Shown here: positions 1-11,445 of the stretch, one piece after another
Position numbering within the stretch: position 1 is the first letter of the stretch
Layout of the letters: every line of letters begins with the position of its first letter
NCBI GenBank assembly: GCA_018806915.1
Contig: JAGKQI010000079.1
Location: 1,143,001 to 1,207,000 of the forward strand
DNA length: 64,000 nt
Direction: 5' to 3'
From: Phytophthora colocasiae
Taxonomy: Eukaryota; Oomycota; Peronosporomycetes; Peronosporales; Peronosporaceae
The notes under the pieces: model-generated
Told to the model about the DNA's origin: nothing
Database searches by the model: none
What the model saw: only the letters and a program-made list of their open reading frames with translations
Program-made: the position numbers and the translations under genes

Positions 1-1065
1 ATTTGAACTAGTATTCAGCATAATGACCAGCATTCTAAAGGACAGGCTAAATTCGAGTCGGAGGACAACTTGACCCAGCCACGGGCCTCCGTCCAATAAC
101 TGGCGCTTTTGGTGTTGCTCAGCATTGTCCATGTTGTGGCCGGACAGTTCTTGCCGGTGACACCTTTACTACCAGTCGTTGCGTCAAGTGTTTTTGCAGC
201 ATTGTTGACGCGGCATCGTGCATGATATAAAAGGCTGAGCCGAAGTATCTCGGGGCACTCCCTCTGTGTTCCCTGCCACCGGACGTACAGGTATCTCTCT
301 GGCCTGCCCTAGCTTCATGCTCTGCATGTGCTTGGCGCGTTGGACGAAGCATCTGCGCTTGGTGCGGCGTCAGATCTCTCCGATGGCGGCGATGTCACTG
401 GTGGGACCTCACACAGTTCAATTGACATTCCGGTGATCTTTCATTGCTCGAAAAGGTCCATCTTGTCCGACGGCGGCGCAAGTTGAAGCTACGTCGGAAA
501 ACTACAACACATGTAGAAATTGTTACGGACAGTAATCGTGATGCCAAGTCCTGGTGCTATACTACAGCAGGCGCTGTACATGTAGAATCTCCTCGCACAC
601 CCTGCAGAGTGGTGTGCGAAGCGCAGCCGGCCAGGCAGCTGCCGTAAGCAACCTTGAAGAAGTACTTGGACCTCGCCACCCCCGACACTCTTCTGCATTT
701 GCCCTCTTCATTGACGAGTCATAAATTATGACCCCAATTGTTTAAAGCTCATAAGCTTGGTGACAGTGGAGCCTCTACTATTCCGAAATCGGGACAGGGA
801 CTGAACTAGCCATGAGCGAACGTGGATGATCTCGTTCGCTTCGATGAGGTATTGTCCGTCTTATCAGGAGACGGTGGATGGATGGACTCTCAACGTGAGT
901 AGGTCCTGTCGCGGCGGGGAATTCAGGTGCTGTGCTTCCTGTATTAGCGTTAGTTTGTAAAACCAATAAGTATGAATTCAATTGTGTAGTACTTACAGTG
1001 CTGTATGTAGTATTGTACGACTGCTTCTTCACCAATCCAGACCTTCCTGACCTGAGCAACCTGCC
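1..1065. other. Unassigned left flank
   Basis: No gene is recognised here. All reading frames are short and their translations look unlike known families. The last bases before the MULE terminal repeat (about 1040-1073) include an ATG at 1068-1070 and may be the leader and start codon of the C69 peptidase gene whose body resumes at about 9540. An A/T-rich TATA-like string lies near 224-232, but nothing links it to a gene. Confidence 0.4.
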
Positions 1066-1073
1066 AAATGCAT

Positions 1074-1119
1074 GGGCTAAGGTAATGGAGTTCTCCGTCC
1101 TTTAGGACTTGGATGGACA
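1074..1119 (+). repeat. Left terminal inverted repeat of the MULE
   Basis: Starts GGGCTAAGGTAATGGAG and pairs with the reverse complement of 9491-9536 with a single mismatch. Its inner edge (from 1111) also forms the outer part of a long hairpin. Confidence 0.85.
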
Positions 1120-1216
1120 TCTATTAGTAGCGAAAACAGATTCTACCAGGTTACATGTACCTGGTAGAATCTGTAACCTGGTAGAATCTGTTTTCGCTAC
1201 TAATAGATGTCCATCC
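1111..1216. repeat. Perfect 45-bp inverted repeat (hairpin) at the left MULE end
   Basis: Left arm 1111-1155 and right arm 1172-1216 are exact reverse complements, separated by 16 bp. The outer bases GGATGGACA belong to the terminal inverted repeat, so the hairpin looks like an inverted duplication growing out of the element end. No matching hairpin is seen at the right end. Confidence 0.9.
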
Positions 1217-1460
1217 AGGGATAGGAAAAATACAATATCATACGGATTGGAGGGACAAGATCTTAAGACCACATCAAATCCCTGAAAAACACCATGACAC
1301 ATGACAAACACAAAGCGGTGCAGTTTAGCTACAACATTACAAAAGGCGAACACAAGGAACGTCTAAGTGACCACACGGATTTGTGGGGAACCACAAAGGA
1401 ACGTTGAGCAAATACCCCCTGCGCAATATTAGCCTATCCGTGATCTCTCTTTAGTTACTT

Positions 1461-3400
1461 TTGTCCAATCAAAATTCTAGTCAAGGGATCGATCGATGGC
1501 AGTGGTTGCTTGAGTATCCGCTGCCACTCACTTCCGAACGAAGCCAACCACTCTCTACTTCCAAGATGCCAAGCCCTCGGCCCTGGAGTCTGCTCTGCAG
1601 CAGCTTTTCGCTCGAGGATGCAGCACTGTTGCTGCAAGACATGAAAACATGGAAGACTGTCAAGAGCCACCTCATGTCGTGCACTTCTTGCAGCATCAGC
1701 GCTCCGCACTCGATGCGCTACAAGGTGCTACGATGCGCCTGCAACATTTGCAAGGATGCTGCCCCTACTTTCCGTGCCCTTGGCGCCTAAAGGTGTTGGT
1801 GTGCCAAGAAAACCAAACGGTTGACATCTACGAGCACGGTCAGCATCATTCGCGAGCCCAGTCCCCCTCAAAGCGCGGTCTCACACCACTGCAGCGTGAT
1901 TTCATCAAGGAGCTCGCGCGCGAGAACCTCATGCCTCAGCGCATTCTGCACGCTTTGGGGCGCAAGTTTAACCTCCGGCCTGCTACGCTACCATCGCTGC
2001 GAACGGTGCAAAATGTCGTGCACTACTACCGCCGCAGCCGCCTTGGAGGGAACGATAAGCACCGGGAGATAAAAGAGTTTGTCCGTCGCCTCGCATTTAG
2101 TGGACGTGAAGGCGAGCATGACGCCTTCACGTTCACTAACGACTACGACGAGGATGGAGTGCCCATTGTGGGAAATGGATCGGACGCTCGTCCGTTCTTG
2201 GTGGGCATGACGACCAAGGCACTTCTCCGCAATGCCGTCCGCGATTCCGGTACTTTTGTGCTGCACATGTATGCAACGTTTAAGTTGAATGCGGCCGGAT
2301 ACCCGGTCCTCGTGTGCGGCATCACCGATGCTGCGCGAACTTTCCATCTCGTGGCTATATTCATCTCATCGCAGATGCAAGAAGGGCATTTTGTTGCAGC
2401 GCTCGTCGCATTGCGACGTATGTATGCGCGTGTGAATGGCGCTGAGATTAACGTTAAGTACGTCCTTGGGGATGCTGATAAGGCCCAGCGCAACGCGTTT
2501 GCTGAAGTATTCGGGGCCGACTGTGACTTTAGCTATCTGATGTGTTTCTACCACGTCGTTGCTAAGCTACGTGAGAAGGCGCGATGCCTCAGTCAAGAGC
2601 TCTCGGCGTTAGTCTTTAAAGGGGTCTACGATCTCCACTTCTGTGCCAGTGAAACTGAATACGAGAACCGAAAGACGGCCATGCTGGACACGTGGGCTGC
2701 GCACCCAGACTTGTTGGCCTTCAGCGCCTACGTCAAGACGCAATGGTTGCAAGGGCACTTTACAAAGTGGCAGTGCTACCATACGCCACCGGGGTTCGCC
2801 ACCACCAACAACCCCGTTGAGCAGTTCAACCGGGCACTAAAGCGCGACTACACGCACCACCGGCAGCCCAAGATGGGGCTGCTGCTCGTGTAGCTACTTG
2901 ATTGCTGCAACCACCGATCCATGGCTCTGCCGATTTTCTCGCTGAAGCCGACATGCCCTGTGACGCTACGGACGCGTACGAGTGGCCTCCGACGCCGCGA
3001 TTTGCTGCAGGAGAACGTCGTGACGCGCAGCAGCATAGACTTTCTTCTCGGGGATGCGGACCCAGAGCTAGTGCACGTCCGAGCAGTTGCTCCTCCCCGG
3101 TCGTTCATTCCTGAGCTGAATCGCGCGCGTGAAGAGATGGAAATTTCCGCTCAGTTTGGGGTGCAGTACGCTCGCATGGAGATTGAAGGTCAACCACGCA
3201 CGGGGTGGCCTGTCGATCTGCGCACTGCATTCTGCCCGTGCCGCTACTACCTGAAGATGGGGTATTGCTGCCACCTGCTGTTCGCCCAGCAGTCGCGCAT
3301 GGTGGTGGATGCAGCTGGCGACGAGGTGCTCGTGAACCGCAAGCGACTCAAGAAGGCTGGTCGTCCCCAGAATGCCGGTCATGCCCTTCAGCGTCTGTGA
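1461..3400 (+). pseudogene. MULE transposase, decayed
   Basis: A Mutator-like transposase can be followed through several breaks. A Cys-bearing N-terminal segment ends in a different frame (near 1770) from the main body, which starts about CPYFPCPW and continues to 2890. The body has the region around GITDAARTFHLVA, a second acidic site (LGDADKAQ) and the NNPVEQFNRALK segment that carries the catalytic Glu. A TAG at 2891-2893 then cuts it, and the same frame continues to 3400 with a SWIM zinc finger (CPCRYYLKMGYCCHLL). Where the family usually has the first catalytic Asp before ATFKLN, this copy reads Tyr (MYATFKLN). Frameshift, nonsense codon and lost Asp all point to a dead copy. Family assignment is firm; exact ends are not. 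Confidence 0.85.
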
Positions 3401-4288
3401 TTCAGAGTAATTGCAATGGCCGCCACCGAGTTGTAACTGCATTGCTCGTGCGTCGTAGGACATGTAGGAGCAGCATCGTCGAATAAAACAACACCAACGA
3501 GATGAAAATGCTCACATAATTCATTATTTCATGTTACCTACAACCATAACAACCCAAAGTATTAGCTCATGATGCAAGACACAGCTTCACGCATTCATAC
3601 ACACGCACCATTTGTACAACACCGAGTCTTGCCGTGACACCACGTGTACCAAGCACAGCTGCCCACGAAGACGTGCCGGTCGTTGAGGTCTCTCGGCTAC
3701 TGAGCCCTTCATGTCCTGCAAGCCACGCCCTGCCAGCCTCCGAGACCCGCCAGCCGCCGAGAGCTTCCAACCGTCCGAGCACTTCCAACGCTTCCAACCG
3801 TCCGAGCACTGCCAGCCTCCGAGCCGCTCGTCCCGATCCCACCGAGGCCGTCGCCGCCGTCGGCCCTTGAGAGCGCGCTGCTGCCTCCGGCCGCCGAGTC
3901 TGCAACGCGCCACGAAATCTTGAATGAGAGTCACCGATCAACCACCCGTTGGGGGAGGGCTAGGGATAAACAATTTTTCGCTTGCGTTTCGCGCCACGCC
4001 ACCATCCAGCCTCGTTTCTGCCATTGTGCTGAGCTGGGCTTTATGGTGTTGATCAGGGATTTTGAGGTGTTTATCGTATTTTGTGGATTGGAGGCCTTCA
4101 TCCAAGCCAATAAATAATCGGCATCGCTGCGTCCCAGGTTTTTCTCATCAGGTATTTTCCAGGTCGCATCCAGGGATTATCCAGGTTGTAATTTATCCAG
4201 ATATTTTACCGTCACAATTATTTTTCCTCTCAGCCACCAATTGGGGGGAGGGGGAAATCTGACGCGTGGCAGGCTTGCACGCGGCGAG
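3401..4288. other. Non-coding spacer between the two transposase genes
   Basis: No gene is recognised. The segment holds a short direct repeat near 3766-3810 (CTTCCAACCGTCCGAGCAC occurs twice) and, from 4130, several copies of a TATCCAGGT-like motif that also recurs in the introns and in the downstream flank of the next gene, so it is probably non-coding sequence of the same element. The stretch just before the ATG at 4289 is the likely leader of the MULE/Ulp1 gene. Confidence 0.5.
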
Positions 4289-7200
4289 ATGGCGCGCACC
4301 CACAAGACGGCGCAGATCAAAGCCCAGATGGCTGAGCAAGCTCGTGCTGAAGAAGAAGCTGCGCGAGTGGCACTGGCGAATACGGCAAACGCACGAACAC
4401 GCTCTCAGGTGGCAACTGCGCTAACACAAGTCCAGGCGCTGCAGTTTGGACCGCACGCAGTAAACAGAGAAGATGTCGCCAACGCAGATGATCGCCACGA
4501 CGAAGGATATAGCACGGGTGGGGAGCAAGCGGACTCAAGCTTTGACGACGAAGAGAAAGCATCTACGGTACCGAGTTCACCAGTCTCCACGACTCGCACC
4601 CTGAGCACAAACCTGGGCGGTAACCTGGACGCAAACCTGGTAGAAGACGGCACAGGAGAAGGAACGACAGAGAATCCAGAAGGAGGCATAATAACTCGTC
4701 GGCAAGGGAAGAAGCGCTCGGCCTCGGACGTAGAGGACGAAGAAATGATCCGTGTACCTGCCTTCAAGCAGCACCATGCCTCGTGGCTTGAGCTTGATCA
4801 ATGCTTAAAGGAGTACATGGCCGCAACGCGGCAGAAGATTGTCGTGAAGGAAACAGTCAAAATAGACCGACGCAATGCCGATCTTCGAGGTCAAGTGCGC
4901 TACCAAGGGCTCCCTGACACGGATATACCGCTTGTACCAGCCGAAATGGAACCGTTTCAGCGTAAGTTCATCTGTACGCATGGGTGGCCAGAGCGAGACA
5001 GGTCGAGTGGCAAGCGTACGTCGCACAAATTTAATACGACTGAGTGCCCGTTCCAGATGCTGGCTCAGGTAACGAAACGTCAAGGCGGAAGTTGGGGAGT
5101 CTCCGTCAAGCGCGAGATTTACCGGCACAATCACTCGGTGAGCGTAGACATTTACAGGTCTTACCCAGGTATTAGGCAGGTTCCCGAGGGTTCGCCGCTT
5201 ATTCCTGGCATCGAGTTACTGGTCGAAGCCCAGGCTGGTACTCCAAGTATCTACAATTACATTCGAAGCAATTCGAACCATCGTGTAACTATGGATGACG
5301 TGCGCAACTTGGTGTCAAGGATGCGAAAGCAAGGTAAGTTTGGGATGTAGCTTCATGTTTTCATGTATCTAATAACCCTCATTGTGTGGTCATAGGTGTG
5401 AAGTTATCCGACGATGATGCTGTAGCAGAAATGATTGTCGATTTCAACTTGGAGTCCCCTAACAATGCGTCCTCTGTTCAAGTGCAGCCTTTCGCTCAGC
5501 TCGAACCGGTCACGATTTCGGAAAAGCTGCTATCAAGTTCCAGCCGCAACTTTATATTGTAAGCGGCTGCGTGTCATTTCCGGCCCGCTGGAGAGATCTC
5601 GGGAGGTCAGAAACCAACCAATAAGGCCGACGGTTGTACGGAGTCACCGATAGGTCAGAAACCAACCAATAAGGCCGACGGTTGTACGGAGTCACCGATA
5701 GGCTGTTCACGAAAGCGCCCGAGGTGACACCGGCGTCATTTCGGTTACGAGTGGGCATATGCGTGCGATGGCAGACCGATTCCCGGAGGTATTGCAAATG
5801 GATTGCACGCACAAGACAAACCAGTAAGTTAGATCCGTTTTGCTATTCCAGGTTTTATCCAGGTATTGACCAGGTTTCGTTTTGCTATTGTGTAAAGATA
5901 CAACTATCAGTTGCTAACACTGGTGGCGATGGATCAATTTGGTCATGGGCAGCCGGTGCAGTATTCACTGATTGAAACGAACGGGGATTGGCACATGTCC
6001 AAGGCGCTAGACCATTTCAAGCGTGTTAATGAACACTGGCGTTTTGTCCGCATTGTCATCGTTGATAAAGATCTGAACGAAGTGGAAGTCGTCCGCAAGA
6101 AGTTCCCTGAGGCCCGAATCCTATACTGTCATTTCCACGTGATAAAGTGGTTACAAGACACTATCCGCAAGTCCAAAGTGCACGGATGTTATGACGAAGA
6201 TGTGTTGACGCAAATGAAACACACCATCACGAATATGACCTACGCTAAGTCTGCGGACGAGTACGCCGTTCACCGGGACGAGTTCAGGAGTCTTGCTACT
6301 AAAGATGGTCGTACAACACTGTGGGATTATTTCAACAAGAACTGGAATGGGTGTACAGAGATGTGGGTGATGGCTTATCGTTTGGATATACCTCACTTTG
6401 GGAATCACACCAACAATCGCGTAGAAAGTTTGTTCGGGAAGTTGAAGCTCTTCCTCAAGGGGCATTTGTCGATGCGATCTAGTTTGCGTGTACTGCTGGA
6501 CTACCAAAAGCGAGTAGAAGAATCCTACAAGACGAAAGTCGAAATGCCTGGTACGCTGCGAGATCATGGGTACCCCGAGGAAGTGAATGTGGCTTTGGGC
6601 ATGACAACACGGTGGGTTGCGGCTGCAATCAAATCTCAGTTTGACCTTGCGATAAATCCAATGACCTCTGACAACTACACCTTCAAAGACCACGGCACTA
6701 CTGTCGCTGTGCAGCGCGGTGAACATGAGTATCTTTTGGAGAAAGAAAGCTGGACGTGCGACTGCGAGTTTTCCCAAACGATGAAGCTTCCGTGTAGACA
6801 CGTGATGGCGTACAGGAAGAAGTCTGGCAACTCGTTTGTTATTCCGTACTCTTCGATTTCACCCAGGTGAGCCCACATTTTGCCCAGCTTTTGGCCAGAT
6901 TTAGTCAGCGTGCAAGCAGGTTTTGGCCAGGTATCCCATGTACTCACAGGTTTTTTGTGCTTATTGCCGTTGTAGGTGGTTTGGACAAAGCCGTCTCGAC
7001 GAGGCCGAACTGAGGGAGGTGCCAGAACCATTTGCGGCTAAGATTTACCAGGCAAAAGACAATGCCGCCGCTCGGACATTGAACGAATCCGAGAAGTACA
7101 GACGTGCTAAACAAATGTTTGGCCGCATAAGTGGAGAGCTGGCGAGGATTCCAAATGACCAGTTTGAAGATGCCATGCGAGACCTTGACCAGTGGTGGTA

Positions 7201-8605
7201 TAACTTTCGTCAAGGGAAATCATTACTAGGACGATCTGCCTCGTCGAAAAACAACCCTGCATCTGGAGATTATTTCGATACAGACGCTAATGATGAGTCT
7301 GGTGATAGTGGCCAATGTGATGAACAAACGACCGATCAAAATGGCGACGTAGACGACGATTCCCCTACACAAGTGGCTGTCCCGGCGACCACAGCAGCGT
7401 CCGCTACTAAAACTACAGTACCGCCTAGGATCAGACTTACTGGAAATATCAGACGTGTTGGGAGACCTCGTCTCAACCGAGCAGCACAAAGGGAAAAGGC
7501 GAAAACGGCTTTAAAAGAGTACAACAATGGGATGAAATTACGGGCGCTGTTGCGAGACAAGGATGTCTGCGAAATTGTAGCGATACTGAAGGCTACAGCA
7601 CCAGGTGTTCGCGAGGTTAGTTCGTTTGTGGCAACACTGCCGATGAAAGCAAAAGGATCGAACACAGTTATGCAGTGGCGTGTCGATGATGAATTTGTGC
7701 CCGAGCGAGTAATGTTTCGCCTACGTGAATCTGTGGTGGACTGCGCTCTAGATAAACTTAAGGGGGGCCTGGCAAAAGGAGAGACTATTGAACTGGACAG
7801 TGAGGGAGAGCGAGCTGACGACACTGAACGTTTCGTGGTTCACATTGCGAAGGAAGGCCATTTTACCAGAGATCAGATTAATGCGATGAAGTGGTTGTGG
7901 AACCTGCAAGCGACGTGCCGCGAAGCTGTTCAATGTTGCTCTTGGCTGACTGGAGTTGTAAAGCCGCTTCTGGACAGCCCAATCCCGGCTACAACGGTGA
8001 TGTTGAAATTCTTGGGAAGCTGGCCATACACACTGCTACCTGGATTTGGATTTGACCTGACCTACTCAGACTTGTACTGCTTTAGAGGGTCTGCTTGGTT
8101 AAATGATAACGCCATGAGGGCGTTTGCGGTGGTACTGTCGCGTTTAAAGAACAATGCGACGGTGGTGATACCACCACCAAAGAAAGGAGGGAAAGCTGAC
8201 AAGACCATTCTCACTGTCAAAACTCTGCAGGAGATTTCAGTCGCTATCAAGGAACATCCGTTCGCATTGCTCCCTGTTAATTTTGGCAGCGTCCATTGGG
8301 GGTGTATCGTCGTAGATCGCGCTGCGGCCTCAGTCCACATCTACGACAGCATGGGAGGGAAGAAAAACACGAAGAAACTACAGAAGATGGCTGCTGAAAT
8401 CTGCGCTGGGTCTCTTCATGCTGAGTACACGATTCTCCCTGTGACGACACCTATGCAGACAGACAGCGACAGTTGTGGTGTCTTTGTTTGTCGACTATTT
8501 TGGACGACAGTGGACAGTAACGCGCCCAGCGATATTTCTCATGGTGGTGTCAACCGGCTGCGTTTTTCCATGCTGGACTACATCATGTCCAAGGGTCGCC
8601 GCTAG
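4289..8605 (+). CDS. MULE transposase fused to a Ulp1-like cysteine protease (five exons)
   Basis: Proposed exons are 4289-5333, 5396-5558, 5716-5823, 5898-6866 and 6976-8605. All introns are GT-AG and all joins stay in frame, giving about 1304 aa. Residues about 220-280 resemble the WRKY/GCM1-FLYWCH zinc domain of MULEs (ICTHGW, TECPFQ, YRHNHS). The transposase core has all three acidic residues: Asp in LQMDCTHKTN (about 430), Asp in IVDKDLNEV (about 493) and Glu in NNRVESLFGK (about 614), plus CHFHVIKW. A SWIM finger (WTCDCEF, LPCRHVMAY) lies at about 723-742. The C-terminus is a C48/Ulp1 protease with His (GSVHWGC, about 1202), Asp (VHIYDS, about 1218), Gln (PMQTDS) and Cys (DSCGVFVC, about 1261). 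The ATG at 4289 is the first good one; an upstream exon is possible. The third exon's acceptor is the least certain. It looks capable of activity. Confidence 0.8.
5604..5699 (+). repeat. 48-bp perfect tandem duplication within a predicted intron
   Basis: Two identical 48-bp units, 5604-5651 and 5652-5699, begin AGGTCAGAAACCAACC and lie just upstream of the predicted acceptor at 5715. In the transposase frame each unit ends in a TAG, so the segment cannot be exonic in that frame. I therefore placed it inside the second intron (5559-5715). Confidence 0.85.
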
Positions 8606-9490
8606 TCATGAAGATGTGAATGCTTGTTGAGAGTAACATCTTCAATACATGGGCAAACTTGGATAATACCTGAATGAGCATCAGCTACATCTTGCCTAGA
8701 TATGTACCTCTGATAAATACCTGGAAAATTTCCTCAGGGCTGATTGGTTCTACTGCTTCCTGCACATTCTCATCGGCGCCACTTCCGATTTTGATCAATT
8801 TCGGCGCATATGAATTGCCCAGGTTTCCAACCAAGAAAACTCTGGGCTGGTAAACTATGGCTCCCCGTTTAAATTACTTGCAGATCAAACTAGGAAACCT
8901 GTAAAAACTCTGGAATAAAATCTGGACAATACCTGGTGAATCAGAATTCTGAGTAAATTCTGAATCTGGGAAACCTGGGCGCTAAGGTCGTCCATAAATA
9001 ATTGAGTTATTGCCAATTTTTTCGACAATGTCAACCAAGTCAGTAGGTCACATGAATATGTGACACTATGTCGTCTTTTCTCATGAGTTTTTGAACGAGT
9101 TGGTTGCTGTCGATGCGCCTGGATTCAGGAGGGGTTACCTCGAGAACCCTCCCACCGCGTCCAACCTCTCCAACCAACACACACAAGTCATAGTCCGAAT
9201 TCCTCGACATCATACATACAAATCAACTGATATAATATATTTCAGTTAGGAAATGACAAGCAACTGTAATAACCCGTGTGCCCTGTGTGCAAACATGGCC
9301 ACACCACCCGTTTGGCGATAGTTCTCGCTACCATCCATTGCCAAAACAACCACACATGTCAACGACATTTGGCTATAGCCAAGATTGACCTGTGTAAAAA
9401 ATTGCATGTTATTGGGGTTGAGGAGCAATAAATTATGGCAATATGATATTGCCAATATCGGCAATAGTTACGGAAAATTACCAAACCCTG
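8606..9490. other. Non-coding 3' part of the MULE
   Basis: No gene is recognised. The segment is A/T-rich with repeated CCTGG/CCAGG-containing motifs like those in the introns upstream. A local palindrome-rich patch lies at about 9430-9475 (repeats of TTGCCAATA and GGCAATA). It probably holds the 3' end of the transposase transcript and internal transposon sequence. Confidence 0.5.
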
Positions 9491-9536
9491 TGTCCATCCA
9501 AGTCCTAGAGGACGGAGAACTCCATTACCTTAGCCC
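9491..9536 (-). repeat. Right terminal inverted repeat of the MULE
   Basis: Reverse complement of 1074-1119 with one mismatch (CCTCTAGG against CCTTTAGG). The C69 peptidase signal-peptide codons begin immediately after it. Confidence 0.85.
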
Positions 9537-10987
9537 AAGCATTTTCTACTACTCGCGCTGTTGCTGTTGGCAAATGCCTGCACGATGATAGCAGTCGACG
9601 GTTCCACTTTGGTGGCGCACACTGACGACGCTGGTTTTGGTGCTGCCGACCTTCGAATGGTGCGTGTGCCAGTGCAGGATCACGAACAAGGAGCTATGCG
9701 TCACGTATACAACGTTCAACCAGGCTACCCGCGCATCGTGAGCGTCCAGCGAGGGCCCGAGTACCAGCCAAAGAACGACGAACAGGTTATGAAGCCACTT
9801 AGTGTGATTCCGCAGGTACCGCATACCTACGGATACTTTGACCAGGATTACGGATTCATGAACGAAGTGCAGCTCAGTATTGGAGAGAGCACGAGCGGCG
9901 GAAGGACGGGAGGTTGGCCCACTGATGCTGATTCCCATGGATACAACATGTTCGGCATTGGAGAGCTCACTAAAGTGGCTTTGGAACGCTGCGCGGCAAA
10001 GATAGCGGCGATCCTGCCAAGCCTAAGTACGTGAGTGCAGCGGAGACCCTGGGTGTTGCTGACCGCTATGGAGAAGTGTGGGGTTTCCACGTGTTGACTG
10101 GTCTGCATAATGCTAGTGCAGTTTGGGCTGCTCAACGAGTGCTGGATACGCACATAGTTGTGGTGGCTAATGGCTTCGTGATCCGTGAAATGGATCTCGA
10201 CAATCCCGACCAGTTCATGGCGTCGGAGAATGTGTTGTTCTTCGCTGAAGAAATGGGGTGGTGGGAGCCGAAGAAAGAGAAATTCGATTTTACTGCTGCG
10301 TACGCTTCCCCAACGCCAGATCCTGTGCGTGTGTTGTACATGGGTCGCCGTATATGGCGCGTGTTTGATCTTGTAGCGCCGTCGTTGCAGCTGGACTCTT
10401 GTCTTGGGCACTACCCGGAGTTTCCTACGTACCCATTCTCAGTTGAGCCGGACAAGAGTCTTGATGTGGCCGACGTGACACATTTGCTGCGTGACTACTT
10501 CCTAGGTACCTCATACGACTTGTCAAAGGGCCGGAATCCGATGCGGTGGGGAGGCGATGAAAAGGGTGTGGTAGGCGGCTGGGAACGACCTATTTCCATG
10601 TATCGCACGGTCTTTAGTTTTGTGTTGCAGGCGCGTGCTTACCTTCCCAATGCAGTCGGTGGAGTGGCTTGGTACGGCCAAAGTTCGCCGCATGCGTCCG
10701 TGTATGTTCCATTCTCTTGTGCACAGCAGGTAGTGCCTTCAGCTTACGTCCAAGGAAAGGAGAGCGAATTTACACATGGATCAGCCTGGTGGGCATTTAG
10801 CTTCGTGAACAACTGGAGCATGCTTCGGTTTGATGCTATCAGCAGGGATATCCGAGCTCAAATAGTTGAATTGCAGAAGGCTTGCTTTGCCGAGCGCAAG
10901 ACTATCATGTCACTCACGCGAAATCACTGTCGACGTACGCGCGTAACCGCTCGAATCATCCCAACTTCTGGAATCCCTCAATGTTAG
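9537..10987 (+). pseudogene. Secreted C69-family dipeptidase (secernin-like), broken
   Basis: The frame opens right after the MULE end with hydrophobic codons (FLLLALLLLANA) typical of a signal peptide, then the N-terminal nucleophile Cys and DGSTLVAHTDDAG, the start of a mature C69 peptidase. Family features follow: YGYFDQDYGFMNEVQLSIGES, then EVWGFHVLTG, ASAVWAAQRV, NPMRWGG, GGWERPISMYRT and SAWWAFSFVNN. No start codon remains next to it, since the MULE inserted there; the ATG may be at 1068. Near 9995-10005 the frame changes between ALERCAA and DSGDPAKPKYVS, and the family segment expected there is missing, so there is an internal deletion with frameshift. The C-terminal end after CFAERKTIMS has drifted. 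A host gene knocked out at its start and then decayed. Confidence 0.8.
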
Positions 10988-11378
10988 TTTCTCCAGCTCG
11001 AAGAAACCCCACGCCCCTGTTGGTATTGGTGTCATTAAAACGTCGACAAGAGGAATCAACAGCAGTTAGACATCTGCAGGCCACGACGGAGGTGCTCGTC
11101 CGTTTCGACCCTGTTGCTGTGTCGAAGAGGGAAACTTTTGAGAATCCTTCACTGGAATGGACGAACTCACCCTGGTTGCTAGCCGGCGCTAACTTCCAGG
11201 CGTTGCGCATGAAGAGTCATGCAGTTTCAAGTGAACGAGTGTGGAAGTCTCTTCAGTCACGCCCAACTTGGGCCCCAAGTGCTTGAAACGAATGCAACCG
11301 ACGAAAGTGATTGTCTCTCAAGGCCACAACTAGAGGAAGAAAGATGTTGCCTATCACGATACTTGCACCTGCAAGCTT
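10988..11378. other. Spacer between the C69 remnant and the mucin-like gene
   Basis: Contains drifted sequence that may be the lost 3' end of the C69 gene, and the upstream region of the mucin-like gene. No independent gene is recognised. Confidence 0.4.
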
Positions 11379-11392
11379 TTCATTCTTCAATT
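11379..11392 (+). promoter_or_regulatory. Possible oomycete initiator element
   Basis: TTCATTCTTCAATT lies 54-67 bp before the ATG at 11446. It resembles the oomycete transcription initiator (core TCAYTYY) at a usual distance. This is motif match only. Confidence 0.35.
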
Positions 11393-11445
11393 CGCCTGCA
11401 TCTGCAAAGAGCGACTTACCCAGCTACCTGTTTCCTAAGCTTCGA

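Larger units (their letters stand above)
1074..9536. mobile_element. Mutator-like element (MULE) with 46-bp terminal inverted repeats
   Basis: The ends carry inverted repeats at 1074-1119 and 9491-9536 that begin GGGCTAAGGTAATGG and match at 45 of 46 positions by eye. Inside are a broken MULE transposase (1461-3400) and an intact-looking MULE/Ulp1 gene (4289-8605). Near-identical ends suggest recent mobility. Flanks are CAAATGCAT on the left and AAGCATTTT on the right. They could be a decayed 9-bp target duplication or an extension of the inverted repeat, because ATGCAT is itself palindromic. Two transposases inside one pair of ends suggests that one element nested in another, or a composite. 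Confidence 0.75.

Noticed and set aside
1066..1073. Clean 9-bp target duplication of the 8.5-kb MULE
   Set aside because: Left CAAATGCAT and right AAGCATTTT are not identical, and the similarity can equally be an extension of the inverted repeat, so I do not claim it.
3567..3941. Overlapping low-complexity frames between the MULE genes
   Set aside because: Composition follows a short direct repeat; no homology or start context.
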